The notes under the pieces: generated by a model
Database searches by the model: none
Told to the model about the DNA's origin: nothing
The model's input: the letters and a program-made list of their open reading frames with translations, nothing else
NCBI GenBank assembly: GCA_021205385.1
Contig: JAJPXQ010000097.1
Location: forward strand, 1 to 64,000
DNA from: Lachnospiraceae bacterium
GTDB lineage: Bacteria; Bacillota; Clostridia; Lachnospirales; Lachnospiraceae
Length of the DNA stretch: 64,000 nucleotides
Direction of reading: 5' to 3'
Shown here: in pieces, positions 28,087-37,181 of the stretch
How the letters are laid out: each line of letters opens with the position of its first letter
Position numbering within the stretch: position 1 is the first letter of the stretch
Position numbers and translations under genes: made by a program

Positions 28087-28497
28087 CTAAATCACCATCT
28101 CTCTGGCAAAGTCCGGCAGATCCTCCTTATTTACAGAAATGCTCAAAACCATATTAACACGGAACTGACTGCTGATATTGTCGAGCTGCTTCAGCACATA
28201 CGTAAGGTCCTTTCCGTCAACCTTCGCGATATTGAGGAATCCATCGAGATACATCTCCTGCAGGTCATAATCCTGTGAGCAGATGCCGCTGATAAAACCG
28301 ATAAACTGATCCGTGTTCTGAAGCGGATACTCTGATACGTTGATAAGCCGGACACGATTGTCCAGTTCATGAATATTTTTGCCGGATTTGTCGAGATAAA
28401 CGACGTTTCCATCCGTAGTTTCAAGGATCTTATGTACGTGATCCAACAGCTTTTTTGTCTTTCCTTCACCCTTGACGCCAGTAATTATTTGTACCAT
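28087..28497 (-). CDS. Small P-loop protein of unknown function
   Basis: 136-residue protein starting with a Walker A-like loop, GVKGEGKTK (residues 7-15). It contains YLDKSGKNIHEL near residue 37 and no obvious Walker B. GGAGGG precedes the start at 28497; the longer frame upstream overlaps the carboxypeptidase gene and is not used. It may bind nucleotide. It lies between the D,D-carboxypeptidase and the HlyD-like gene. Confidence 0.7.
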   Translation of the reverse strand: MVQIITGVKGEGKTKKLLDHVHKILETTDGNVVYLDKSGKNIHELDNRVRLINVSEYPLQNTDQFIGFISGICSQDYDLQEMYLDGFLNIAKVDGKDLTYVLKQLDNISSQFRVNMVLSISVNKEDLPDFAREMVI

Positions 28498-28570
28498 AGC
28501 AGTACCCTCCTTCGGTTTCTGTCGTGATATATTCAGTATACCATTCTGCCGGGCGGAATACAAGGCTAAA

Positions 28571-29551
28571 CTAGCCCACCGCCTCCAAAAAACTCTGCAT
28601 CTCCTGATACAGGATCGCACGCTCAGAGCAGCCGAGAATGATCGCAACGTATTGCTGTCCTTCCGCATCCTCAAATAGCTGCACCAGGCAGGAACGGGCC
28701 ACGGATGTCGTTCCCGTCTTGCCTCCAATCGCCGTAAAACCCTCGGGGAGCGATACTCCGCCGGAGGTAAACTGATCGGAATTCGACCAGGAAGCTTCTA
28801 CCGCCGTTCCATCCGCCGCCGTGTAGGTCGTCTCAAAACTCTCCGTCTCTATGATATCCAGGAAGGTATCATATTGTATGGCCTCCTGAAAGATCAGGTA
28901 GAGGTCGTAGACAGTCGTGTAGTGGTCCTCATCGTGCAGCCCGTTCGGATTCACGAAATGGCTGTTCGTCGCGCCGATCTCCTGCGCTCTTGCATTCATC
29001 ATGTCCGCGAAAGCTTCCGTACTCCCCGCAATCATCTCCGCAATCACATTTGCCGCATCGTTCGCAGAAGGGAGTAACAGCGCGTACAGAAGCTGCCGGA
29101 GCGTCAGGACATCTCCTTCTTTCAGCCCCGCCGTAGATACGCCGCTCTCCGTGAAAGTAACCGCAGTCTCGCTGACCGTCGTGGAGGCGTCAAGATCGCC
29201 GTTCTCGATCGCCAGCAGCGCCGTCATGATCTTTGTCGTGCTGGCCGGATAGAGCTGCTCGTGAATATTGTTCGCGTACAGCACCTCCGCCGTATCCAGC
29301 CGGAAAAAGCAGGCGCCATAAGACTCGGAGGTGTCAACCGACAGTTCGTCCACATCCTCCGCCGTCACGCACAGATCTTCCGCATAATAGGAGACCCCGG
29401 AATCCGTACTGCCGGACAGTACGCCGAGTGCAGGATCATCCGCCGCGAACGCATCTTCCAGGCCGGAAACACCCGCACAGCCGCCAAGAAGCGCCGCACA
29501 CAAAACCAGGGCCGTCAGCAGGGCCATCGTTCTTCTACTTGTAAGCTTCAC
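28571..29551 (-). CDS. D-alanyl-D-alanine carboxypeptidase (lipoprotein type)
   Basis: 326-residue S11-family penicillin-binding protein with lipobox LLGGC (Cys 25). The active-site motifs are STTK (SxxK), SAND (SxN) and GGKTGTT (KTG), all intact. It trims the terminal D-Ala of peptidoglycan outside the membrane. It starts at GTG (29549-29551) inside the 3' end of mgsA, with GGAGTGG just before, so it is translationally coupled. Confidence 0.9.
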   Translation of the reverse strand: MKLTSRRTMALLTALVLCAALLGGCAGVSGLEDAFAADDPALGVLSGSTDSGVSYYAEDLCVTAEDVDELSVDTSESYGACFFRLDTAEVLYANNIHEQLYPASTTKIMTALLAIENGDLDASTTVSETAVTFTESGVSTAGLKEGDVLTLRQLLYALLLPSANDAANVIAEMIAGSTEAFADMMNARAQEIGATNSHFVNPNGLHDEDHYTTVYDLYLIFQEAIQYDTFLDIIETESFETTYTAADGTAVEASWSNSDQFTSGGVSLPEGFTAIGGKTGTTSVARSCLVQLFEDAEGQQYVAIILGCSERAILYQEMQSFLEAVG

Positions 29552-29930
29552 GCCACTCCAGATCCCCTCTGTCTAATGATTTGATCAGAAGCTCCGCCGT
29601 CGCCAGATTGGTAGCGATCGGAATATTGTGCACATCGCAGAGGCTGACGATGTTGTATACATCCGGCTCATGCTTTTTCGGCTGAACGGGATCGCGCAGG
29701 AAAATGACCAGATCAATCTGATTGTGTTCGATCTGCGCCCCGAGCTGCTGCTCTCCTCCGAGATGGCCGGCCAGGAACTTGTGTACTGACAGATTCGCCA
29801 CTTCCTCGACCAGTCTGCCCGTCGTGCCGGTAGCGTAGAGCTCGTTCTTGCACAATATTCCCCGGTAAGCGATACAGAAATTCTGCATCAGCACTTTTTT
29901 TGCGTCGTGTGCAATCAATCCAATGTTCAT
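29535..29930 (-). CDS. mgsA: Methylglyoxal synthase
   Basis: 131-residue MgsA. It converts dihydroxyacetone phosphate to methylglyoxal. Motifs are IAHDAKK near the start, ATGTTGRL, HLGGEQQLGA, IFLRDPVQPKKHEPDV and NIPIATN. It commonly follows rodA in this phylum. Its 3' end overlaps the next gene by 17 bp. Confidence 0.93.
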   Translation of the reverse strand: MNIGLIAHDAKKVLMQNFCIAYRGILCKNELYATGTTGRLVEEVANLSVHKFLAGHLGGEQQLGAQIEHNQIDLVIFLRDPVQPKKHEPDVYNIVSLCDVHNIPIATNLATAELLIKSLDRGDLEWREAYK

Positions 29931-29945
29931 GCCTTATACCCCTTG

Positions 29946-31052
29946 TCAATATTTTTTGGGCTGAAGCCCTATGTTCAGTATCACACCAATGCCCATATAC
30001 AGCATGATCAGCGCTGACATCCCGTAGCTGACAAACGGAAGCGGCATGCCGGTGTTCGGCATCAGTCCGGTTGCCACGCAGATATTTGCAAAGCTCTGGA
30101 ATGCAATCAATCCTGCAAATCCGCAGCAGATGATCATGCCAGCCGCGTCCCGCGACCTTCTCCCAATCCGAAGACACTCCAGCACAATCAGCGTCAGCAG
30201 GATAATGACAGCGGCACAGCCGATAAATCCAAGCTCTTCCCCCAGCACCGCAAAGATGAAATCAGTCTGCGGCTCAACGATAAAGTTGCCGTTCTTGACG
30301 GAAGAAATATCGTTGTTGTAGAGCCCTTTTCCATAGAGCTGTCCCGAACCGATCGCAATAATCGAATTCTGCTGCTGGTAGGCGTCGTCCGCATACTCCG
30401 TCGGATTCAGCCAGGACAGAATACGGTTGAGCTGATAATCGCTCAGGATTTCCTGTCCTTCCTGCATGATCATATGAATGAAGACCAGAACGGACGGAAC
30501 CGTGACCGCAATAATACCGGCAATAATCTTATAACTCAGCCCGGCCGCAAAGATCAGCACACAGAAGATGAATGCAATCGTGATCGTCGCCGACAGATGC
30601 GGCTGTGCGACGATCAGAGCCAGCGGAAGTGCCAGAAGTACCAGCGAAGCAAGTATCATCGGTATCGTATTCAGCCGCTCCTGATACTTCGCAAAAAACC
30701 AGGCGAAAAAGAGAATCAGAAAGAGCTTCGTCAGCTCTGATGGCTGGAAACGAAAGGAACCGATCTGCAGCCAGCGGGTCGCACCGTTCACTTCCACACC
30801 CAGTCCCAGCTTTACCGCGAGCAGCAGAACCAGGTTGATCACGTAAAGCACCCAGGAAAACTTCAGAAGCACATGGTAGTCGAACAGTGCAAAGAAAATC
30901 ATCGCAACCGTCCCGAGTGCCATGCCGATGAGCTGCTGACTCCAGTACTCTTCCGCCGCGCTGCCAATCACCAGCACTCCAAGTACTGATATGATATAAA
31001 CCAGCAGCACGAGCCGGAACCTGAAATCCTTCAGGCTATATTGCTTAAACAT
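29946..31052 (-). CDS. rodA: Rod-shape SEDS protein RodA
   Basis: 368-residue SEDS glycosyltransferase with about ten membrane segments. The C-terminal signature is MPNTGMPLPFVSYGMSALI. It polymerises lipid II for side-wall growth with PBP2. In this cluster it lies after minE and before mgsA, separate from the FtsW-type division gene, which is not in the window. Confidence 0.92.
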   Translation of the reverse strand: MFKQYSLKDFRFRLVLLVYIISVLGVLVIGSAAEEYWSQQLIGMALGTVAMIFFALFDYHVLLKFSWVLYVINLVLLLAVKLGLGVEVNGATRWLQIGSFRFQPSELTKLFLILFFAWFFAKYQERLNTIPMILASLVLLALPLALIVAQPHLSATITIAFIFCVLIFAAGLSYKIIAGIIAVTVPSVLVFIHMIMQEGQEILSDYQLNRILSWLNPTEYADDAYQQQNSIIAIGSGQLYGKGLYNNDISSVKNGNFIVEPQTDFIFAVLGEELGFIGCAAVIILLTLIVLECLRIGRRSRDAAGMIICCGFAGLIAFQSFANICVATGLMPNTGMPLPFVSYGMSALIMLYMGIGVILNIGLQPKKY

Positions 31053-31075
31053 GACTCACCTGATTTTCCACTGTA

Positions 31076-31348
31076 TCAGCTCCTCTTCTTCATATCCCGA
31101 ACCGGAATGTTGGCACAGAGCACAGGCACCGTGCCATGGCCGTCCTCCGACTCTGTCTGCGTGATCTGGATATCCAGATTCTCATTGTCAATCTCCATGT
31201 ATTTGGAGATGACATTTATGATATCATTCTTGATTGCTTCCATCATGTCCGGAGAGCAGTTTGCACGGTCAGAGATCAGCAGAAGTTTTAACCGATCCTT
31301 TGCTACCTCCCCCGAACGTTTTCTGTGAAAGAAATCCATAAAACCCAT
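31076..31348 (-). CDS. minE: Cell division topological specificity factor MinE
   Basis: 90-residue MinE. The N-terminal membrane-targeting and MinD-binding part (MGFMDFFHRKRSGEVAKDRL) is followed by the dimerisation beta strands. It drives MinD release from the membrane. Its presence means a MinCDE oscillator rather than a DivIVA/MinJ arrangement. Confidence 0.94.
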   Translation of the reverse strand: MGFMDFFHRKRSGEVAKDRLKLLLISDRANCSPDMMEAIKNDIINVISKYMEIDNENLDIQITQTESEDGHGTVPVLCANIPVRDMKKRS

Positions 31349-31363
31349 CTTCTAATCCCCTCC

Positions 31364-32149
31364 CTAACCGAACAGTTTCTTTAATTTTCCGAAGAAGCCG
31401 GTCTTTGTCTTTAAATCGAGGAAAGGAACTTCTTCTCCCATGACCCTGTGGCAGATATTCATATAAGCCTGCCCTGCCAGCGAGGAATCGCCGACACAGG
31501 GATCGCCCTGATTTGTGGAAATCACAATGCTCTCGTCATCCGGCACCGCTCCGATCAGGTCGATCGCCAGGATCTCCACCACGTCATCCATCGACATCAT
31601 ATTTCCGCTCTCTACCATGTCCATACGGATACGGTTCACGATCAGATTGGATCTGCGGATCTCATTGGCCTCCAGAAGGCCGATGATGCGGTCTGCGTCA
31701 CGGATCGCGGATACTTCCGGCGTCGTCACAATCAGCGCGCGATCCGCCGCCGCGATTGCGTTCTTGAACCCCTGCTCGATGCCTGCCGGGCAGTCCAGAA
31801 GTATGTAGTCGAACTCCTCGCGGAGCTCATCGATCAGTTTGATCATCTGCTCCGGGCTGACCGCGGTCTTGTCCCGCGTCTGCGCCGACGGCAGCAGATA
31901 AAGATTCTGATAACGCTTGTCCTTGATCAGAGCCTGTTTGATCCGGCAGTTTCCTTCCACCACATCAACAAGATTGTACACAATACGATTTTCCAGCCCC
32001 ATAACCACATCCAGGTTGCGAAGGCCGATATCGGTATCGATCATGACAACTTTCTGGCCAAGCTTTGCAAGGCCTGTCCCCACATTGGCTGTGGTGGTCG
32101 TCTTTCCGACGCCGCCCTTCCCCGATGTAATAACAATCACTTCACTCAT
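31364..32149 (-). CDS. minD: Septum site-determining protein MinD
   Basis: 261-residue deviant Walker ATPase. The motif GKGGVGKTTTTANVG is at residues 10-24, the switch lies in LLDCPAGIEQG, and the amphipathic C-terminal helix LKTKTGFFGKLKKLFG binds the membrane. It recruits MinC to block FtsZ at the poles. Between minC and minE, same strand. Confidence 0.97.
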   Translation of the reverse strand: MSEVIVITSGKGGVGKTTTTANVGTGLAKLGQKVVMIDTDIGLRNLDVVMGLENRIVYNLVDVVEGNCRIKQALIKDKRYQNLYLLPSAQTRDKTAVSPEQMIKLIDELREEFDYILLDCPAGIEQGFKNAIAAADRALIVTTPEVSAIRDADRIIGLLEANEIRRSNLIVNRIRMDMVESGNMMSMDDVVEILAIDLIGAVPDDESIVISTNQGDPCVGDSSLAGQAYMNICHRVMGEEVPFLDLKTKTGFFGKLKKLFG

Positions 32150-32196
32150 TTTGCTTCCTCCAGTTTCTTATCGATCATCTGCCATACCCTGAGCGG

Positions 32197-32856
32197 TCAG
32201 ATGCGAATGTCATTGATGGCCTCCTTGCTGAGAGGCTCCATATAAATGTTTCCATCCTCCGTGTAGGCGATCATCGGCTCGCTGGGCGCCTTCTCTTTTC
32301 TGCCATCTCCGCTGCGCGCGATGCTGTCGGCAATACGGATCTGCATCGGCTCCATGTGCAGAGCCACCACAAACGTGCTGTCGTTACCTGCCGCGCCTGC
32401 CTGAACGATCCCTTTGAGCGAGCCGAGGACAACTACATTGCCCTTGGAGACGACCGTCGCACCTGGATTTACATCCCCGAGGATGATGATACTGGTCTCC
32501 GACTCCAGCACCTGACCGGAACGAAGCGTACCCTTATAAAATCTTCCGTCCGATGAAGCCTGTACAGCCTTTCGTTCCTCCAATGCTGCCCGCATAAAAG
32601 ACTCTTTGAGCGCGTCCTGCTCCATAACGCAGAGAATCTCCGGACCGGAGTTCTCCTCGATTGCACGGATCACCTGCATCTGCTCATCCTGATCTAAAAC
32701 TCTGCCCTCAAAGCCAAGCACCATCTGAGCACCCTTGAAAAAGCGGGCAGAGGCCCTGAACTTTTCGCCAACCTGCGTAAGCAGTTCCGAAAAGGGCGTC
32801 TCACGGTCGAGAACCAGCGTAATCCCGTATTTGTTGCTCTTGATTACAACACTCAT
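32197..32856 (-). CDS. minC: Septum site-determining protein MinC
   Basis: 219-residue MinC with an N-terminal FtsZ-inhibiting domain and a C-terminal beta-helix. The beta-helix motif GDVNPGATVVSKGNVVVLGS is near residue 127. It follows the pbp2 gene and precedes minD. Confidence 0.94.
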   Translation of the reverse strand: MSVVIKSNKYGITLVLDRETPFSELLTQVGEKFRASARFFKGAQMVLGFEGRVLDQDEQMQVIRAIEENSGPEILCVMEQDALKESFMRAALEERKAVQASSDGRFYKGTLRSGQVLESETSIIILGDVNPGATVVSKGNVVVLGSLKGIVQAGAAGNDSTFVVALHMEPMQIRIADSIARSGDGRKEKAPSEPMIAYTEDGNIYMEPLSKEAINDIRI

Positions 32857-32878
32857 TCAATTTCTCCCCATGTATCTT

Positions 32879-35767
32879 CTAGTCATTGATGACCTCTGTC
32901 GTCGCGTCCGTAGCGGTACCTGTCACGATATCTTCCTCGTCCTCGAGATCGAAGTAATAACGGAAGATATCAGCGGCCATCGAGGCCGCGTTCGCCGAAG
33001 TATAGCCGTTCGCAATACGGATTGCAAGCGCTATCTGCGGCTCATCATATGGCGCGTACCCGATAAACAGCGCGTGGTTCGGATGGCTCTTGGACTGCTG
33101 CGCCGTACCGGTCTTTCCCGCAATCGTCAGGTCAAGATCTTCAAAAGCACTCGTGTTCTGCGCCACCTCATACATGCCCGTCTGAATCGCGTACCAGGTA
33201 GAATCCGCATTATCTATTTCATTATATACTGACGCCGAATAATCTTCAATAGTATTTCCCTCAGAATCTGTCACTTTATCAAGCAGCGTCAGGTCATAAA
33301 CCGTCCCCCGGTTTGCGATCGCACTGACGTACCGGGCAAGCTGTGACACGGTAAAGAGGGCGTTGCCCTGTCCGATCGACGAACGGACGCCGTCTGTGTC
33401 GGACAACTGCGGTTCCGTCTCCGAGAGCTCGATGCCGGACGTCGTATTCAGCCCGTACTCTGTCGCGTACTCGGCCAGAATCTCCAGTGCCTGATCGGAA
33501 GAATACCCTGTCGTCCTGCCGCCGCCCAGGCGGAAGCCCACCTCGTAGAAGAAGTAGTTGCAGGAAACGCGGATCGCGTCGATCACATTGATATTGCCAT
33601 GACTGCCGTGATACTGATTGTAAATCCAGCAGGTCGGGGAACCATAAGCATCCGTGAAAACGCCGGTCGCATGGATCGTCTCCGAAATCGTGATAACCCC
33701 TTCCTCAAGCCCGGCGGTCGCCACCACCGGCTTAAAAGTGGAGCCCGGCGCCGTCTGCTGCTGCGTCGCCTTGCTGTAGAGCGGGCTCGACAGATCCTGA
33801 TTCAGCTGTGCGTAGTACTCCGAATCCATGGTATTCGTCAGGCGGTTATTGTCATAGCCCGGATAAGAGACGCAGGCCAGCACTTCCCCGGTGTTCGGAT
33901 CGGTGATCACACAGCCCGCACTGCAGGGCTCCAGCGCCAGCTGCGCCGGCGTGATCTCAAGATTGCTGATCTTATCGACCATGAAGGTATAGGCTGCATA
34001 CGTACCACTCTCGAGCCGCGCCACTGTCTCCTCATCATACTCCAGAACGCCCTGATCATACAAGAGCAGACAGATCTCTCTTCCCGACACAATATCGTCC
34101 TGAAGGATATATTTATACACCATTGTATGAAATTCGGCATCATCCGCCAGCTCTGTCGAAATAAAATCGAGCAGGACCTCATAGATCTCGTCTGAATTCA
34201 GATAGGAAGTCTCCGCTTCCAGTCCTGATACGTCTACCCAGTTCATTGAAATCGCATATTCGAGATATTCCTTCAGACTGATGACTTCATCCGTCGCCCA
34301 GGCAATATAAGTCTCATCCTCACGGTCAACCTCGCTGCTGACCAGTACCTGATTGTCCCCCATCAGCACGTCGGACACAATATAACTCATATAATTCTTC
34401 ATGTCGATCGTGAGATTCGTGTAAGCCGTCGGATTCTCTGATGTCAGTTCCGCGAGAATCTCGTTGATCGTGCTTTCCAGGTAGGAATCAAATCTCGTCT
34501 GGACGGACTGCTCGAGCTCCGTCGCGTCATCTTCTGTAAAATGCGATGTGTCGATAATATGGTTTTCAATCAGTGCATAGTAAACATCATAGATCGGAAT
34601 CATAATGTCCGCCGCCGAACTGCTCGAAGTCGCCGTGTAGGTCTTGGTATTCTGGATCTTGGAAACCAGAATGCCGGCCAGACGCTGCTCCAGGATATTG
34701 TAAACTGCGATCTGCAGATCCTTGTCGATCGTCAGATAGACGTCATTTCCGGCCTCCGGCTCCGTCTCGCTCTCCACTTCGAGGACATTGCCGACGCTGT
34801 CCACATAGATTGTGCGCTGCCCCTTGGTTCCCTGCAGCTCCGTCTCCATATACTGCTCGATCCCGGCCTTGCCGACGATATCGTTCGCCTCGTAGCTCTC
34901 GTCCTCCTCCTGCAACTCGGCGAGCTCGTCGGAGTCCGGCTTTCCGATGTAGCCGATAATATTTGCAAAATATTCCGCGTCATAGTAGACACGCAGGCTG
35001 CTCTCCTCGACATCCACGCCCTGCAGTTCACTCTGGCACTCCAGGATCTCCGCCACCGTCTCGTCGCTGACATCAGACGCGATCGTCGTCGTCACATAGC
35101 GCTTGTAGCTGTTGCCGCTCATGGCATAACGGACCGTAATCAGCTTTAAAATCTGTTCCGGCGTAAGATCCGTCGGGACATTATACTCTTCTATCTGCTC
35201 CTCTGTATAGGCATCTTCAGAAATATAATAACGGCTGCTGCTGCACAGATACCCGACCATGGTCTCCGCTGACGCCACATATTCTTCGGGCGAAAGCTCG
35301 TCAATCGTAGAGTAGCCGTACACATCCGCCTTAAAGCGCAGCAGGGACGTTCCCTCCTGTGTGTAACTGTACTCACCGTTCTTGTAAATAATGCCAAAAT
35401 CGCTCACAATACTGTCCCCGTGCGATTCCACGATGTCAATCGCCTGCAGGATTGTCCTGTTCAGGGTGGCCTGTTTCTCCCGCGTCGAGCTGTAGGTACC
35501 GTTGTCCTCGATCGTCACCGAATAGGAAAGAACATTATCGGCAAGCACCTCGCCATTGCGGTCATAGATCCTGCCACGGGTACTTGAGATGCTCACTTCC
35601 TTTTTGATCTTCATCGTGAAGCTCTCCGCATACTCTTCGCCATGCACAATCTGCAGCGAAAACACACGCCCCAGCAGCACACCGGAAAAAACAAGGAAAA
35701 GCAGCATCAGCACAAAGACACGCGAAGTTATGAAATTCAACACAGATTCTTTCAGGTCGTCAAACAA
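32879..35767 (-). CDS. mrdA: Penicillin-binding protein 2-type transpeptidase, unusually long
   Basis: 962-residue class B PBP, longer than the usual 600-700. One N-terminal membrane segment (about 16-38) is followed by a dimerisation domain to about residue 350 and the transpeptidase domain from about 600. Motifs are STFK (Ser 676), SCN (Ser 735) and KTGTA. A poorly recognisable insert of about 220 residues (380-600) lies before the catalytic domain. It starts at TTG (35765-35767), with GGAGAGG 10 nt upstream, 3 bp after mreD. It crosslinks side-wall peptidoglycan with RodA. Confidence 0.9.
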   Translation of the reverse strand: MFDDLKESVLNFITSRVFVLMLLFLVFSGVLLGRVFSLQIVHGEEYAESFTMKIKKEVSISSTRGRIYDRNGEVLADNVLSYSVTIEDNGTYSSTREKQATLNRTILQAIDIVESHGDSIVSDFGIIYKNGEYSYTQEGTSLLRFKADVYGYSTIDELSPEEYVASAETMVGYLCSSSRYYISEDAYTEEQIEEYNVPTDLTPEQILKLITVRYAMSGNSYKRYVTTTIASDVSDETVAEILECQSELQGVDVEESSLRVYYDAEYFANIIGYIGKPDSDELAELQEEDESYEANDIVGKAGIEQYMETELQGTKGQRTIYVDSVGNVLEVESETEPEAGNDVYLTIDKDLQIAVYNILEQRLAGILVSKIQNTKTYTATSSSSAADIMIPIYDVYYALIENHIIDTSHFTEDDATELEQSVQTRFDSYLESTINEILAELTSENPTAYTNLTIDMKNYMSYIVSDVLMGDNQVLVSSEVDREDETYIAWATDEVISLKEYLEYAISMNWVDVSGLEAETSYLNSDEIYEVLLDFISTELADDAEFHTMVYKYILQDDIVSGREICLLLYDQGVLEYDEETVARLESGTYAAYTFMVDKISNLEITPAQLALEPCSAGCVITDPNTGEVLACVSYPGYDNNRLTNTMDSEYYAQLNQDLSSPLYSKATQQQTAPGSTFKPVVATAGLEEGVITISETIHATGVFTDAYGSPTCWIYNQYHGSHGNINVIDAIRVSCNYFFYEVGFRLGGGRTTGYSSDQALEILAEYATEYGLNTTSGIELSETEPQLSDTDGVRSSIGQGNALFTVSQLARYVSAIANRGTVYDLTLLDKVTDSEGNTIEDYSASVYNEIDNADSTWYAIQTGMYEVAQNTSAFEDLDLTIAGKTGTAQQSKSHPNHALFIGYAPYDEPQIALAIRIANGYTSANAASMAADIFRYYFDLEDEEDIVTGTATDATTEVIND

Positions 35768-35769
35768 AC

Positions 35770-36264
35770 TTATTTATCCTCTCCCAGTCTCTGATCCATC
35801 CGATAGACAAAACGATACAGAAACAGCGTCACGACAAGTGTATACAAAAGCTCCGGCAGGATGATCCTCCTCAGATAAAACGAAAAGGCAAAACGGCTGC
35901 GCATCAGAAACATAATCGCGTAAGTACCCAGGCCATAGAGCAGCTCGCTGACGGTGATCAGGCCAATCGGAAGCTTGATATCTTCCCCGTAAAAAATGCT
36001 GTTAAAATAGCCGTTCGCATAACCGATACACAGATAGAGCAGCGCATGCATGCCAAGCAGACGCCCATAGAAAATATCCTCAAGCAGGCCGCAGAAAAAA
36101 CCCACGAACATACCTTCCCGTTTTCCCCGCATAAATCCATAGGAGGAAACCAGTACAATCAGCAGATTCGGACTGATGGAAGCGATCGCCAGACTCTGGA
36201 ACACCGTACTCTGCAGCAAAAAACATATGAGAATCATCAGCACGATGAAGATTTTACGCTTCAT
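35770..36264 (-). CDS. mreD: Rod shape-determining protein MreD
   Basis: 164-residue membrane protein with about five hydrophobic segments and the MreD-like stretch KREGMFVGFFCGLLEDIFYG near residue 48. Part of the MreBCD elongasome. GGAGGGGAG precedes the start. Confidence 0.88.
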   Translation of the reverse strand: MKRKIFIVLMILICFLLQSTVFQSLAIASISPNLLIVLVSSYGFMRGKREGMFVGFFCGLLEDIFYGRLLGMHALLYLCIGYANGYFNSIFYGEDIKLPIGLITVSELLYGLGTYAIMFLMRSRFAFSFYLRRIILPELLYTLVVTLFLYRFVYRMDQRLGEDK

Positions 36265-36291
36265 GGGAAAGCTCCCCTCCTAATGCAGGAA

Positions 36292-37164
36292 TCATTCAGA
36301 CTCCACACTGTCCGCATCCACCTGCTGCTTCAGCTCCGTGATCACGAGCACGGCGCTCAGATGCTCAAAATCAACCGCCGGCGTCAGCGTTCCCGACTTT
36401 GTCAGATTATTCGAGTCGGTCGTCAGCTCGCCGACATAGCCGATCAGGATGCCCTTGTGATATTTGGCGCTCGCGTAAGACGTGACAACCTTATCTCCGG
36501 TCTCCACCTCATCGTCTTCATCGCGAAGCTGATTCAGCTGCAGCGTTCCCTCCGTGATCATCTCGAGATCACCGCGGACATAGCAAAGATCGGAATTCTT
36601 CAGGATCATCGCGCTCACATTGCTCATATCATCGATGATCGAGCGCACCTGCGCCCAGTTCGAGCCGACCTTTGTGACGATGCCGACAAGACCGCCGTCC
36701 GCTATCACATTCATATCGACCTCAATCCCGTCGTCCGAGCCCTTGTCGATAATAAACATATCGAACCAGTTTCCGGAGTCTTTTCCGATGACATTGGCCG
36801 CGACCTTTTCCAGATCGGAATAATCATTGTCCAGTTCATAGAGTTCGCGCAGCTCTTCCAGCTCATAGCGCTCCTGCAGGAGCATATTATTCTCCAGCGT
36901 GAGCTCCGCCACCTGCTCCCGCAGCTGTTCATTCTCGCTCTGAACTGCCTGCAGTTCCTCCAGGGTCTCCGCCTTATCGCGGGCCCAGCCCCCGACTGCA
37001 TTGATGCCGCGCTGCACGGGTATCAGCACATAGCCGGACACCTCATTCAGGAAACCGCCGTCAAAATCCGTCAGAAAGGACAGCGACATCAGACCGACGC
37101 AGAGAACCGTCAGCACAAACAGCACATATTTGTTTGGAAACGAGATATGATTTTTATCATTCAT
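36292..37164 (-). CDS. mreC: Rod shape-determining protein MreC
   Basis: 290-residue MreC. A membrane segment lies at about 12-31, a coiled coil at about 62-105 (LEELQAVQSENEQLREQV), and then the two beta-barrel domains with a GLVGIVTKVGSNWAQVRSI stretch. It links cytoplasmic MreB to periplasm-facing PBPs. Confidence 0.93.
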   Translation of the reverse strand: MNDKNHISFPNKYVLFVLTVLCVGLMSLSFLTDFDGGFLNEVSGYVLIPVQRGINAVGGWARDKAETLEELQAVQSENEQLREQVAELTLENNMLLQERYELEELRELYELDNDYSDLEKVAANVIGKDSGNWFDMFIIDKGSDDGIEVDMNVIADGGLVGIVTKVGSNWAQVRSIIDDMSNVSAMILKNSDLCYVRGDLEMITEGTLQLNQLRDEDDEVETGDKVVTSYASAKYHKGILIGYVGELTTDSNNLTKSGTLTPAVDFEHLSAVLVITELKQQVDADSVESE

Positions 37165-37181
37165 GGACAGCCGCTCCGGTC

